Source of the DNA: SFTJ01 sp045613305
GTDB taxonomy: Bacteria > Bacteroidota > Bacteroidia > Bacteroidales > Muribaculaceae
NCBI GenBank assembly: GCA_045613305.1
Contig: JAZLAU010000026.1
Span: forward strand, 1-64,000
Direction: 5' to 3'
DNA length: 64,000 nt
Positions 7,692-16,696 of this stretch are shown piece after piece. The translations under genes and the position numbers were made by a program. Below the pieces are notes generated by a model that worked only from the letters and a program-made list of their open reading frames with translations, ran no database searches and was not told where the DNA came from. The first letter of the stretch is position 1. Every line of letters starts with the position of its first letter.

Positions 7692-10271
7692 TCATTTCTT
7701 GAATATGCGGGCGTAGTGAAGCAGTGCCACTTCGTTGTGTGTGGCGCTGTTGCTTGGCATGAATTGCAACTGAATGGTGTTGTGCCCCTTTAGCAAGTGC
7801 AAGTGCACCATATTGGAGAAGCCGCTGTTTCGCCATTCGCCGTAACCGCGTTGTGGCAGCACCACAATGTCTTGTTTATGAGTGTTCACTATCACGCAGC
7901 ACGATGGGCAATTGCCTGTGTTTGTAGCCCCGTTAGAATAGCATAGGTCGAAATAGTATTCGCCAGATTCTTCAACATCGATTGGGAAAGTTATTTTGGA
8001 GTTTGTGGAGTCGCTAAATTCTACAATTTTGTTGCCTAAACTTCCGCTTAAGATGCTTGTGCCTGGTGTGGCATATCGGTTAAGGGCTATTGTTTGGCAT
8101 TTTTGAGGGTCAAAAATAATTCGCGGCTTAGAGATGTGGCTTTGTGTGTTGTTATCGTCTTTAGCCACCACATAAACTATGTTGAAAGGCGCATTAAGTT
8201 GAGGCAATGCAAACTGTTGGTGAATGCCGGCAAAGTCGTTGTCGTTGATAACTACTGAATAGTTATATTTTTTGAAGAAGTTGCTGATGTAAGCGCTGTC
8301 GCCGTCCCACTGCACGTTTGGCGTGAATGGTCGTGATGTTTTTTGAGCAATGTTCACTTGTTGCGGCTCTTTGCGGCCTTCCTGCATGTGAATTTCCACT
8401 TCATGCACTCCGGTGATATTTGCGCTGAAGAAGTTGGAGTTAGCCTTTTCGCCGTCGACAGAAATCGACTGAATGCTGTTGCCTGTGCCGTAGATTGATA
8501 GGTGGTAGGTTGCATTTCTGAAGCGAATGTCTTTAATTCTCTTCAACCCCTTGAAACAGTCGGGGATAAAAGGACGAAGTTCAATTCCGTCGGGCGAAGT
8601 GTTCACACCGGCAAACACTTTGAGTATCATTGCCACATGGCCGCAGGCGTTAAGCAAGTGGTCGGCTTTAGAATAGCGGTTGTTGGTGAAGCCGTAGAAT
8701 GCGCTGTTGCGAATAATGGCCCCTAAGCCTCGACGGAGCATATTTTCGTTGCCGTTTTGCGCAGCCGCAATGTTCCACATTGCCTGAATGAAAGGTGTGC
8801 ATTCGGGCTCAGATTCGGCAGCCTCGCCAGGGAACGTGTTAGGGATTCCGTAGTGGAGAAACGGAGTGTGTTGCAATAAGGTAAGGGCACGGTCGTCGTC
8901 GGCAATACCAAAAAGCATGCATAGTGCTTGGTCGAGATTGCTTGTGGTGCCTGATTGCGCAGGATATGTTTCGTTGATGAGGTATGAGCAATAGTAGCCT
9001 TTTCGCTCATTCCACATTCGTTGGTTAATGTTGTCTTTTATGCGTTTGAATGTGTTATCAAAAGCTCTGCTTTCTGATTCAAGCCCGAGTTCTTCGGCCA
9101 TTTGTGCGAGCACAAAGTGGCAATAGGCGTATATGGCGTTAGTGCTGAGTTTGATGCTTTCGAAATAGTCTTTTGCTTGCATCCAACGAGGGTATTGCGA
9201 ATCGATGTCGGTAAAACTGTCGCAACCGTGAATGAGCCATAATTCGTGGCAGAATATGGTGGCTTTGTCGGTTTCGATGGTGTTTTTAATGATATTATAA
9301 GCGTATTTTAGCCAATTTTTGTCGCCATTCACGCAAAACAATTGCCAAGCCGCGGCGGCCCAAATCAAACGGTCGTTGACGATAGGTGCCGAAAGTCGAG
9401 ACAAGGGGTCCTGCATAATGGTGTTGTTGGTCACCTTGTCTTTGAGAAGGTTTTTACACAAGTCGGGGTCGATGTGTGCTAAAGCCAATATTATAGCCAA
9501 CGCGGCCTTGCTGTTCGACACTTCGTTGAAGTGGGTGTTGTGTATGGCGTCGAGAGCCATGTTGTAGGTGGCGTTAGCAATTTTTTCAGAGGAGTAGAAT
9601 CGAGGATAGCACTCATATGCTTTGTCGATGCTCCAATGGCTAAATTGCATGCCTTTTTGGTATGTGGTTGGATTGAGGGTGATGTCGAGTTCAAATATGC
9701 CCTTTTGTTCAGTGGGGCGGAGTTTAGCTCGATTGTTGTTTGCAAGTGATTTGATGTTCCAAGAAAGCGGAGCGATGTTTCCGATAACCCACACTCCGTT
9801 AAATTCATCGCTAAAAATGGAGTCTCCGGTGGCGGTAACCCAAACGCCCTTTTCCTCAAATGCACTGACCATATTGGTGAGGTCGGCTTTAATTGTGAAG
9901 TTGGAGTTTGGTTCAATGGGTCTTCCTGGCTCAAGTGGTATTGGGTCGGGAATTCCGGCAGTCACGAAAATTGTGTCGGAGTTGAGGTGCGAAATGTGGA
10001 ATTGGCCAGGCTGTAATTCATTGTCTCGCATGTTTATGGCGAGTCGGAAAGGCAGTGGTGCAACAGGCGACTCTGCTTCGTGATTTACGTAGTTAGAGCA
10101 TATTTCGCGGTCGTTGGGGGCATAAGCCACAAATTCACCCTGAATGACACTGTCGCCCTTAACAATAAACAATTCGTTTTCGGCAATAACCTCACTGCTC
10201 ATATCTTGTTGTGAGCATGAAGATATGAGAAACAGAAAACAAATGATTATGTATGTGGCAAAAATTCTCAT
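7692..10271 (-). CDS. Large lipoprotein with six-hairpin glycosidase-like core and CBM-like tail
   Basis: The 859-residue product starts with a lipoprotein signal (LISSC, Cys near residue 19). The central part (about residues 230-570) is helical and rich in paired Trp/Tyr motifs such as MWNERKGYYCSY, FPGEAAESEPECTPFIQAMW and KADHLLNACGHVAMILKVF, as in (alpha/alpha)6 glycoside hydrolases of the GH63/GH78/GH95 type. The last 120 residues (SGEYYFDLCYSNG to YARIFKK) look like a CBM6/CBM35-type beta sandwich. I infer a surface or periplasmic enzyme acting on a plant or host glycan; family and substrate cannot be named. No SusC/SusD pair is adjacent, so it is not in a standard polysaccharide utilisation locus. 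It is transcribed alone. Confidence 0.65.
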   Translation of the reverse strand: MRIFATYIIICFLFLISSCSQQDMSSEVIAENELFIVKGDSVIQGEFVAYAPNDREICSNYVNHEAESPVAPLPFRLAINMRDNELQPGQFHISHLNSDTIFVTAGIPDPIPLEPGRPIEPNSNFTIKADLTNMVSAFEEKGVWVTATGDSIFSDEFNGVWVIGNIAPLSWNIKSLANNNRAKLRPTEQKGIFELDITLNPTTYQKGMQFSHWSIDKAYECYPRFYSSEKIANATYNMALDAIHNTHFNEVSNSKAALAIILALAHIDPDLCKNLLKDKVTNNTIMQDPLSRLSAPIVNDRLIWAAAAWQLFCVNGDKNWLKYAYNIIKNTIETDKATIFCHELWLIHGCDSFTDIDSQYPRWMQAKDYFESIKLSTNAIYAYCHFVLAQMAEELGLESESRAFDNTFKRIKDNINQRMWNERKGYYCSYLINETYPAQSGTTSNLDQALCMLFGIADDDRALTLLQHTPFLHYGIPNTFPGEAAESEPECTPFIQAMWNIAAAQNGNENMLRRGLGAIIRNSAFYGFTNNRYSKADHLLNACGHVAMILKVFAGVNTSPDGIELRPFIPDCFKGLKRIKDIRFRNATYHLSIYGTGNSIQSISVDGEKANSNFFSANITGVHEVEIHMQEGRKEPQQVNIAQKTSRPFTPNVQWDGDSAYISNFFKKYNYSVVINDNDFAGIHQQFALPQLNAPFNIVYVVAKDDNNTQSHISKPRIIFDPQKCQTIALNRYATPGTSILSGSLGNKIVEFSDSTNSKITFPIDVEESGEYYFDLCYSNGATNTGNCPSCCVIVNTHKQDIVVLPQRGYGEWRNSGFSNMVHLHLLKGHNTIQLQFMPSNSATHNEVALLHYARIFKK

Positions 10272-10322
10272 TGAGTTAGAATGCTATAACAATATGTTTT
10301 TGTGGTATTGTGTGAGGATATG

Positions 10323-10330
10323 CAAAGATA
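10323..10330 (-). promoter_or_regulatory. Promoter -7 box for the 859-residue lipoprotein
   Basis: TATCTTTG followed by C on the minus strand, 52 bp before the ATG at 10271. No convincing -33 element was seen. Confidence 0.55.
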
Positions 10331-10630
10331 GCATAAATTTTTTATTGGTGTTCGATAAGGTGTTTTCTTTCTGCATTTTGTGTTGGTGAATAATGGCGGG
10401 ATATGTGGCCAATGAGTGGTGAAGCAGTTGGCAAAGTTGGGCATTTAGTAGTGGGAGGATGTGTTGGGATAGGGGGTTGGTGGTGTGTTTCTGGACGATT
10501 AATATAATTTAGGTTAAAATGAATTTTGCAATTGGGGTGGCTTGGAAGAACGTAGTGCGTGATTTATGCGATTAAACCGCGTGTTTGAGTCAAAAATATT
10601 AGTTAAAAATGCACGAAAAACCGAATTTTT
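10331..10630. other. Gene-free stretch upstream of the candidate RNA
   Basis: About 300 bp of AT- and GT-rich sequence separate the divergent promoter of the lipoprotein from the promoter of the candidate RNA. I see no convincing open frame, repeat or hairpin in it. Confidence 0.6.
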
Positions 10631-10660
10631 TTTGTTTTTTGAAAATTATGATTAACTTTG
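10631..10660 (+). promoter_or_regulatory. Promoter of the candidate structured RNA
   Basis: TTTG at 10631-10634, an 18-bp spacer and TAACTTTG at 10653-10660 give a good match to the Bacteroidetes housekeeping promoter. Transcription would begin near 10667. Confidence 0.7.
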
Positions 10661-10666
10661 CGGTGA

Positions 10667-11111
10667 GAAATATATGGAAAATCAAATATTTTGTTATATT
10701 TCGCAAAAAGAGTTCATTAATAGCGATAAAGGGAATTTAGGTAAAAAAGCCATGCCAGCAATATGTTGGCATAGGGTAAGATTTTTAGGTTTATTTATTT
10801 TAGTATGAAAGATTTAGTATGGTAATAAGAGAATTACCCCAAGCGTAATCTTTCGAAGTTTAAGGGGAGACTGTTATGAACACAAGATTTCGTAGCAGCA
10901 TTGATGTGAAAAGACACAATATCTCGGATTTAATTCCGAGATGCCGCTGGGCGTGAGTGGCGAAATTCTTCAGAACGGTTTCTCATTTTTTTTAAGATTA
11001 TTACGGGCTTTTGCCCCGACTATATAAAGATATAAGTTAACCCTAATACCACATTTTATTCATACTATTTTTTTCCTAGGGCACCGCGAAGTGATTCGAG
11101 GTGCTTTTTTT
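10667..11111 (+). ncRNA. Candidate structured non-coding RNA, about 440 nt
   Basis: A strong promoter and a clean terminator bracket a region without a recognisable gene. It contains several clear hairpins: GAAATATA with TATATTTC near the 5' end, with AAAAT/ATTTT inside; ATGCCA with TGGCAT (10751-10771); ATCTCGGA with TCCGAGAT near 10920; and CGGG with CCCG near 11005. It lacks the conserved cores of RNase P RNA, tmRNA and SRP RNA that I would expect to recognise. A 6S-like RNA or the Bacteroidales-1 RNA motif are possibilities I cannot confirm by eye. A 26-codon frame from the ATG near 10875 is the only small frame noticed, and its product is unfamiliar. The boundaries are inferred from the promoter and terminator. 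Confidence 0.55.
11081..11111 (+). terminator. Terminator of the candidate RNA
   Basis: GCACC/GGTGC and the inner CGAA/TTCG stack around one G-A mismatch and a GTGA loop, followed by a run of seven T. Confidence 0.85.
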
Positions 11112-11277
11112 ATCGTAATGCTTAAGGGTATCGCCCTGTTGAAGGTTGCGTTGTTTCTTAAAAAAATACAATTCGTTTTTTGCCGGTATTTTATGCAGCG
11201 GGATGATGTGCTGCGGCTTGAGTTGTTGGGTGGCGGTGTGTGGCTGGCTGCAGTGAGATGTTTGCTTTCGACTGGGC

Positions 11278-11322
11278 AAAAAAAGCAAGGATTTCAAGGT
11301 GATGATGCGATGAAATCCCTGC
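11278..11322 (-). terminator. Terminator of the prmC-recX-comF-pncA cluster
   Basis: On the minus strand GCAGGGATTTCA pairs with TGAAATCCTTGC (12 bp with one G-U pair), followed by seven T. It lies about 90 bp after pncA. Confidence 0.85.
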
Positions 11323-11411
11323 CTTAAATTGGTTATCTTTTAGTGCTTGATAGCGAATGCTAATTCGCTCTGATTGAGAGAAATGTGCTTGTGCTGAGTC
11401 TGGCGGTGAAA

Positions 11412-11969
11412 TTAGTCTTCTTTAAGTGCTTGGAGGTATTCGGAAAGGGCTTTTCCGCCGTCGATTGAAGGCGTGAATTGAACCAGCACATTGATTAAAT
11501 GCTTGAAGCCGTTGTCGACGAGTCCCATAAGGGAGTTAAGCACGCAATAGTCTCCACACAGACCGCAAACGTCAATTTGGTCGAAATTGTTGTCGGAGAT
11601 ATATTTTGCTAACGCCGGGCCGTTAACAGGGTTGGCGAAGATAGAATATTCTTCGGTGTTGATGTCGTTGCCCTTAGTGAAGAAGGTTATTTGTTTGTTG
11701 CCAGCGGCATCGGCTATGGGCTGGTAGATTGCCGCACCATGTGTGTGCTGCACACAGTGCACTGGCCACGGCCCTTGCTCGTTGAATGTATTGAATGATG
11801 AGTGGTTGTGAGGGTGCCAGTCGAGTGTGGCTGCTATTGCCTCATAGGAATTGGCATGCTGTGATATATAGCTTGCTAAGGCGTCCATTGCTTCGGGCGC
11901 GCCGTTAACTGCTAAACTTCCGTTAATGAAGTCGTATTGGCAGTCGATGAGTAAAAGTAGTTTTTTCAT
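11412..11969 (-). CDS. pncA: Nicotinamidase / isochorismatase-family hydrolase
   Basis: The 185-residue product hydrolyses nicotinamide to nicotinate in NAD salvage in the cytoplasm. Family hallmarks are present: LLIDCQYDFINGSL with the catalytic Asp, DWHPHNHSSF with the metal-binding Asp and His residues, FFTKGND with the catalytic Lys, and VCGLCGDYCV with the nucleophile Cys. Length is normal for PncA. It is the last gene of a minus-strand cluster, 54 bp after comF, and is followed by a strong terminator. Confidence 0.93.
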   Translation of the reverse strand: MKKLLLLIDCQYDFINGSLAVNGAPEAMDALASYISQHANSYEAIAATLDWHPHNHSSFNTFNEQGPWPVHCVQHTHGAAIYQPIADAAGNKQITFFTKGNDINTEEYSIFANPVNGPALAKYISDNNFDQIDVCGLCGDYCVLNSLMGLVDNGFKHLINVLVQFTPSIDGGKALSEYLQALKED

Positions 11970-12023
11970 TTTGGAAGTATTTTTTTGAAGTTTGTAATCG
12001 GGTGTAGTTTAGTCGGTTATCTA

Positions 12024-12743
12024 TTAGTCGAGTTTTGCAACGGCCAAGCTCATGAGCGAGATTTTAATGCCGTTGATGTTTTCGATTGCTTTGGCGCAAG
12101 CCAGCATTGTAGCGCCGGTGGTAACTACGTCGTCAACAATCAACACGTGCTTGCCGATGAGTTGTTCGGGGTGCGATGCAGCATACAGCCCTTGGGTGTT
12201 TTCCCATCGTTCGAGAATTGTTTTCTGCGTTTGTGTGTCGTGAGGCTTAGTTGCTATGATGTTGTTGGCCAATGGAATTCCGGTGACTTCGCTGATGCCT
12301 TGGGCAATATGTTCGGCCTGATTGTAGCCACGAGCGGCTTGTTTGCGGTGGTGCATGGGCACGGGGATTATTAAGTCGATGCCGTTGAAGCAGCCGTTGC
12401 TGGCGGCTATCTTAGCGGTGTACTGTCCAAACCAATATCCCATTTTGGGCATATTGTGGTATTTTGTGTTTATGATAATGTTAGTGTAGGGGTTGGCCTT
12501 TTGGTAAAAGAAGTGTCCCCAGGCGCGTTGTATGGGTGTTTTGCCGGCAAAAAGTTGCTCCATGGCATTGAATTGGCGGCTTTCAAACATGGTGGTGGGC
12601 AAGCCTTGAAGACATTTTCGGCACACAAACGGCTCTTCGCAATCGAGAGCGCAGTTGCACACCGGGCAAAAGCGAGGCATTAACACATCGGCAAATGCAC
12701 GCAGAAGCAGTTTAATATTCTTCGTCTTCAAAGTATTCGCCAT
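12024..12743 (-). CDS. comF: ComF-family phosphoribosyltransferase-like protein
   Basis: The 239-residue product has the ComF layout: an N-terminal zinc-finger-like pair of CxxC motifs (FCPVCNCAL and VCRKCLQG), then a type I phosphoribosyltransferase fold with the PRPP loop VLIVDDVVTTGATM. ComF proteins take part in uptake of single-stranded DNA in competent bacteria, but in Bacteroidales their role is not established. The start overlaps the end of recX by 32 bp, which suggests translational coupling. Confidence 0.9.
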   Translation of the reverse strand: MANTLKTKNIKLLLRAFADVLMPRFCPVCNCALDCEEPFVCRKCLQGLPTTMFESRQFNAMEQLFAGKTPIQRAWGHFFYQKANPYTNIIINTKYHNMPKMGYWFGQYTAKIAASNGCFNGIDLIIPVPMHHRKQAARGYNQAEHIAQGISEVTGIPLANNIIATKPHDTQTQKTILERWENTQGLYAASHPEQLIGKHVLIVDDVVTTGATMLACAKAIENINGIKISLMSLAVAKLD

Positions 12744-13218
12744 CGGGTTTTAATATTTTGTTGATGGTGGGATATATTATATTAGGCTCAAAGCCACGAG
12801 AAGCGGCAAATCTCACCAGCGATGCTTTGGTTTGCAGATAATCTTTGCCCTTGATGGAACGTAGTTTGGCAGATAGCAAACGTGTGAGGGTTTCGCTATA
12901 CGCGTCGTCGTCGATTTCGGTCAATGCTGAGTTGATGGCCTCGTGGTCAAATCCTTTTTGCCTCAAATGGAGGCTGATTTTTGTTTTGCCCCATCCGTCG
13001 AATCGAAACTTATCGCGCACAAATGCAGCCGCATATCTTTCGCGATTGATGAAATTCATGTCGTAGAGTCGAGCAATTATGTTGTTGGCGTCGTGGTTTG
13101 AGATTCCCCATTTTGTTAGTTTGGCACGAAGGTCGCACTCCGCTTGCTCGCCGCGTGAGCAAAGAGCGGCAAGTCGGGTTAGGGCGTTTTCGGGAGTGAT
13201 TTTTTTAGTAGAGGCCAT
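12712..13218 (-). CDS. recX: RecX-family regulator of RecA
   Basis: The 168 residues form the three tandem three-helix repeats typical of RecX (motifs ALTRLAALCSRGEQAE, INRERYAAAFVRDKF and GWGKTKISLHLRQKG). RecX inhibits or modulates RecA filament extension. It starts 21 bp after prmC and overlaps comF. Its length is at the short end of the family but complete. Confidence 0.9.
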   Translation of the reverse strand: MASTKKITPENALTRLAALCSRGEQAECDLRAKLTKWGISNHDANNIIARLYDMNFINRERYAAAFVRDKFRFDGWGKTKISLHLRQKGFDHEAINSALTEIDDDAYSETLTRLLSAKLRSIKGKDYLQTKASLVRFAASRGFEPNIIYPTINKILKPDGEYFEDEEY

Positions 13219-13239
13219 TGTTTTGGGGCTTGTTTTTTG

Positions 13240-14085
13240 CTATTTGCGAAGAACTCCTGACACAAATCGGTTGCGGCCGTAGAAATCGCGGGTTATTGTA
13301 ATGTTTTCAAAGTTATGCTCTTCGAGAAGTTCGGCTGTTTCTTTTCCGAAATCTGCGTTAATTTCAAAGTAAAGTCGTCCGCCTTCGGCAAGCGAATTTG
13401 CTGCTTGGCGAGTTATGGCCCTGTAGAATAAAAGTGGGTCGTTGTCGGGCACAAACAGGGCGGAATGTGGCTCGAAGTTGATAACGTTTTCCTCCATGCT
13501 TAATTTTTCGCACAGACGGATGTAGGGCGGATTGCTTACGATTATATCAAACTGACCCTCAATGCTTTCGTTAAGAATGTCGGCTTTTATGAAATTGACT
13601 TTTGCATTTAGTTTTTGGGCATTCTCTTTGGCGATTTCAAGGGCTGGGAATGAAATGTCGATGGCCGACACTTTTGCAAACGTCAATGCTCTTGCTAAAG
13701 ATATGGCTATGCATCCCGAGCCTGTTCCGATGTCGAGCACTCGAAGGTCTGGCAGAGTGTTCTCGTCGGCAATCAAATCGACTAATTGTTCGGTTTCGGG
13801 GCGCGGAATCAGAGTGTGCTTATTGACCTTAAATCGGTGGCCGTGAAAATGTGCCACCCCAACGATGTGCTGTATCGGTTCGTGTTTTTGAAGCCGAGCT
13901 ATGGCGTCTGAAATTTTCTGCACCACGCAATCGGGGAGCACCGAATCGGCACGCATTATGGTGTCGACGGTGGAATAGTTCATCCACTCTTCAAAAATTA
14001 TTCTTATGAAAGCTTTCACTTCGCCGGCTGGATAAATGTCGGCGAGGGAAGTGCGGATTTTGCTTATGGCCTCGTTGGTTGTCAT
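13240..14085 (-). CDS. prmC: Release-factor glutamine N5-methyltransferase PrmC
   Basis: The 281-residue product methylates the Gln of the GGQ motif in peptide release factors. The N-terminal helical substrate-binding domain is followed by a SAM-dependent Rossmann fold with LDIGTGSGCIAISLA and the hallmark NPPYI. HTLIPRPETEQLV is the conserved PrmC motif before the SAM site. It is the first gene of the cluster. The promoter box lies so close to the ATG that the mRNA may be leaderless. Confidence 0.95.
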   Translation of the reverse strand: MTTNEAISKIRTSLADIYPAGEVKAFIRIIFEEWMNYSTVDTIMRADSVLPDCVVQKISDAIARLQKHEPIQHIVGVAHFHGHRFKVNKHTLIPRPETEQLVDLIADENTLPDLRVLDIGTGSGCIAISLARALTFAKVSAIDISFPALEIAKENAQKLNAKVNFIKADILNESIEGQFDIIVSNPPYIRLCEKLSMEENVINFEPHSALFVPDNDPLLFYRAITRQAANSLAEGGRLYFEINADFGKETAELLEEHNFENITITRDFYGRNRFVSGVLRK

Positions 14086-14087
14086 AT

Positions 14088-14097
14088 GGCAAAGTTA
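14088..14097 (-). promoter_or_regulatory. Promoter box immediately before prmC
   Basis: TAACTTTGCC on the minus strand ends 3 bp before the ATG at 14085. A start site 5-7 nt downstream would fall on or next to the start codon. Confidence 0.5.
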
Positions 14098-14333
14098 ATA
14101 AAAATTATGTTTTGAAGTGGCTACTTTTGTAGAATGCTTTAAAGTGTATTGCAAAAAAAAGGAAAAGGGGCGAAAAAAGAGCATAAATCGCTGAAAAAAT
14201 GCTGAATAAGGGTGGAATTGATGGGCAAGATGGCGAAAATGTTTGCAAAATGGTTGATTTGTGTGGCGAAAAAGAGTCGTGGCCAATGTTTAAAAAAATA
14301 TTTAGAGTGTCAATAATAGTGAAATAATGGCAG

Positions 14334-14369
14334 TTTTGTCAGTTATTTTCAAATTTGTTTTTAACTTTG
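14334..14369 (+). promoter_or_regulatory. Promoter of the DUF6242 lipoprotein gene
   Basis: TTTTG at 14334-14338 and TAACTTTG at 14362-14369, with a 23-bp spacer that is longer than usual. The start codon follows 25 bp later. Confidence 0.55.
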
Positions 14370-14394
14370 CACTTTAAATGTAAAATTTAATTTG

Positions 14395-15912
14395 ATGAAT
14401 AAGAAATTTCCATTATATCTGCTGCTTTTTGTCCTAATGACAAGTTTAGCAGCGTCGTGTAACGACGAGATTAAAGAAGTGATAGAGGGAAGCTCTGCAT
14501 TGTCGAACAATACGGCGATTACAGATTTCTCGCTGAAGGCCGATGAATCAGTGCTTCTTAATCTTGACTCAGTGTACTTTTCAATCGATTTGAATAATCG
14601 CCAGATTTATAATGCCGACTCGTTGCCAAAGGGCACAAAGATTTCAGGCTTGTTGATAGACATAGAGCATGATACAGAATCGTCGGTTGAAATTGTGCAG
14701 CGAAACGGCACTGTGCGTCGTGACACTGTGTTTAAATATTCTGATTCTGACTCAATCGACTTCACAGGCAACGTAAGTTTGAAGGTTACGGCAGCCGACG
14801 GTAACGAAGTGTATTATACCGTGAAGGTTAATGTTCACAATTTGGACCCAGACTCAATGTACTGGAATCAAATGGCACGTCGCGATTTGCCAAATGCGCA
14901 AGGCGAAGTGTTGGCGCAAAAAACAGTGAAATATGCCAATGAGGCTTACTGCTTGGTAAACAGCGCGGAAGGCGGATATGTGTTGTCGAAAATTTCGAAC
15001 CCAATTAACGAACGTTGGACAAAGATTGATGCGCAATTTGGTTTTATTCCAAACGTTATGAGCCTTGAGGCCACAGACAACGCATTGTATGTTCTTGACG
15101 AAGACGGCAACCTTTACACATCGGTTGATGGCCAAAGCTGGACATCGTGTGGTGTGACTTGGACAAATATATTGGGCGGCTACACCGACCGTGTGCTTGG
15201 TGTGGCATTGGATGGCGGAGTGTATAAGCATGACGAATATCCACGTCCACAAGGCTTTGAACTAAGTGCAGTTGACGCAACATTCCCAGTGAAAGAAAGT
15301 TCGCAAATGACCTACTACAGCAACGAATGGGACTTGATGCCACAGGCGTTGTTGGTGGGTGGTATTGACCAAAAAGGCAAATATCACGGTGATTGCTGGG
15401 GTTATGACGGAAACGTGTGGACATTGCTACGAACCAATGTGTTGCCATCGTTGGCGGGTATGACAGTGTTCCAATATTCTACATATGAAACCTACACAGG
15501 CAGCAGCCGTGTCATTGAGCATCGCTCATGGTTGGCAATGGGTGGCCATAATGTGAAGGGCGAAGTAAACCGCAAGGTTTATGTGTCACGCCATCAAGGT
15601 CTGTATTGGAACGAAGGCGATGAGTCGTTGCAGTTGCCAGAGTACATAGATGCATTTTATGGAGCACAAGGCTTGGTGTTTAGCGCAGTGATGATGCCAC
15701 GCAGCGCCGACGGCTGGGTGTCGAAGCCATCGGGCTATAAGCCAGCATGGGCTTACACCACACCACGCATGATGACTCGCGCTTCGACAGCAATCGTTAC
15801 TTGGGAATGCCCTTACATCTACTTGTTTGGCGGCATTAACGAGGACGGCATGGTGCAAAACAACATTTGGCGAGGTGTGCTAAATCGCCTAACCTTTAAG
15901 CCAATTATTTAA
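14395..15912 (+). CDS. DUF6242-type lipoprotein
   Basis: The ATG at 14395 is preferred to the in-frame TTG just before it. The product of about 505 residues has a lipoprotein signal with the lipobox SLAASC. An Ig-like N-terminal part is followed by repeated segments (residues about 150-500) with Trp and Gly motifs such as LYTSVDGQSWTS and WAYTTPRMMTRAS, reminiscent of kelch or propeller blades. I recognise the layout as DUF6242, a Bacteroidales family of unknown function. It is probably on the outer membrane. It precedes an envelope gene run but has its own promoter. Confidence 0.75.
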   Translation: MNKKFPLYLLLFVLMTSLAASCNDEIKEVIEGSSALSNNTAITDFSLKADESVLLNLDSVYFSIDLNNRQIYNADSLPKGTKISGLLIDIEHDTESSVEIVQRNGTVRRDTVFKYSDSDSIDFTGNVSLKVTAADGNEVYYTVKVNVHNLDPDSMYWNQMARRDLPNAQGEVLAQKTVKYANEAYCLVNSAEGGYVLSKISNPINERWTKIDAQFGFIPNVMSLEATDNALYVLDEDGNLYTSVDGQSWTSCGVTWTNILGGYTDRVLGVALDGGVYKHDEYPRPQGFELSAVDATFPVKESSQMTYYSNEWDLMPQALLVGGIDQKGKYHGDCWGYDGNVWTLLRTNVLPSLAGMTVFQYSTYETYTGSSRVIEHRSWLAMGGHNVKGEVNRKVYVSRHQGLYWNEGDESLQLPEYIDAFYGAQGLVFSAVMMPRSADGWVSKPSGYKPAWAYTTPRMMTRASTAIVTWECPYIYLFGGINEDGMVQNNIWRGVLNRLTFKPII

Positions 15913-15990
15913 GGCTGAAAAGATTGAAGATAATTTTTAACCATAATCGACGTTTTATAATTATAATACATTATTAAAATAAGAAGGATT

Positions 15991-16659
15991 ATGAAAAGAG
16001 CGTTTGCGATTTTGGTTATTATGATAAGCGTAGCCTTCTCTGCACAAGCGCAGGATTATAAGTTTGATGTGGGCGGTGGCGTAGGAATGTCGGGATACCT
16101 TGGCGACGCTAATAAGGGCAACATGTGGAGTAAGCCCGGATATAGCGTAGGCGGGGTGTTTAGATATGTGATTAACAGCAGAATGGCGGTTAAGGCAAAC
16201 TTGTTGACGGCAAGCATTAGCGGCGATTCGGCTGGAGAAGAAAATGTGTATCCGGGTGGGCAGACTTTTAACTTTAAGTCGCAGTTGTATGACTTGGGAG
16301 CACAGTTTGAATTTAATTTTTTGAACTTTGGCATTGGGTCAAAGTATTTGAAACTGAAGCGTTTGTCGCCATATCTCACAGTGGGGCTTGGCGTTACGCT
16401 TGCAACAAACGATTTGAAGAACGCCTTTACGGTAAACATACCAATGGGCGTGGGCTTAAAATATAAGATTAAGGAACGCCTGAATCTGGGATTAGAATTC
16501 ACGATGCGTAAGTCGTTGAGCGATAATCTTGATGGTTTGAGCGATTTGAACGGCATACAGAGCGGATTTGCCAAAAACACCGATTGGTATTCGGTAACAA
16601 TGTTTACCATTACATATGAATTCGGTAAGCGCTGCCGCACATGCCATTATGTTGATTAA
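15991..16659 (+). CDS. DUF6089-like outer-membrane beta-barrel protein
   Basis: The 222-residue product has a signal peptide (cleavage near AQAQ) and alternating beta strands of a small eight-stranded-type barrel (GGGVGMSGYLGDANKGN, LSPYLTVGLGVTLA, LNLGLEFTMRKS). DUF6089 proteins commonly lie before uppS and bamA in Bacteroidetes, as here, which hints at an envelope-assembly role that has not been shown. It ends 37 bp before uppS. Confidence 0.75.
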   Translation: MKRAFAILVIMISVAFSAQAQDYKFDVGGGVGMSGYLGDANKGNMWSKPGYSVGGVFRYVINSRMAVKANLLTASISGDSAGEENVYPGGQTFNFKSQLYDLGAQFEFNFLNFGIGSKYLKLKRLSPYLTVGLGVTLATNDLKNAFTVNIPMGVGLKYKIKERLNLGLEFTMRKSLSDNLDGLSDLNGIQSGFAKNTDWYSVTMFTITYEFGKRCRTCHYVD

Positions 16660-16696
16660 GGCATAAAAATGCCACACATTAATTATATAGACAATA

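Noticed and set aside
10875..10955. 26-codon frame inside the candidate RNA
   Set aside because: Too short and without a family match; it also runs through a strong hairpin (ATCTCGGA/TCCGAGAT). Kept only as a note within the RNA entry.
11350..11367. AGCGAAT/ATTCGCT hairpin after pncA, considered as a terminator
   Set aside because: No T tract follows on the minus strand; the stronger hairpin at 11278-11322 fits better.
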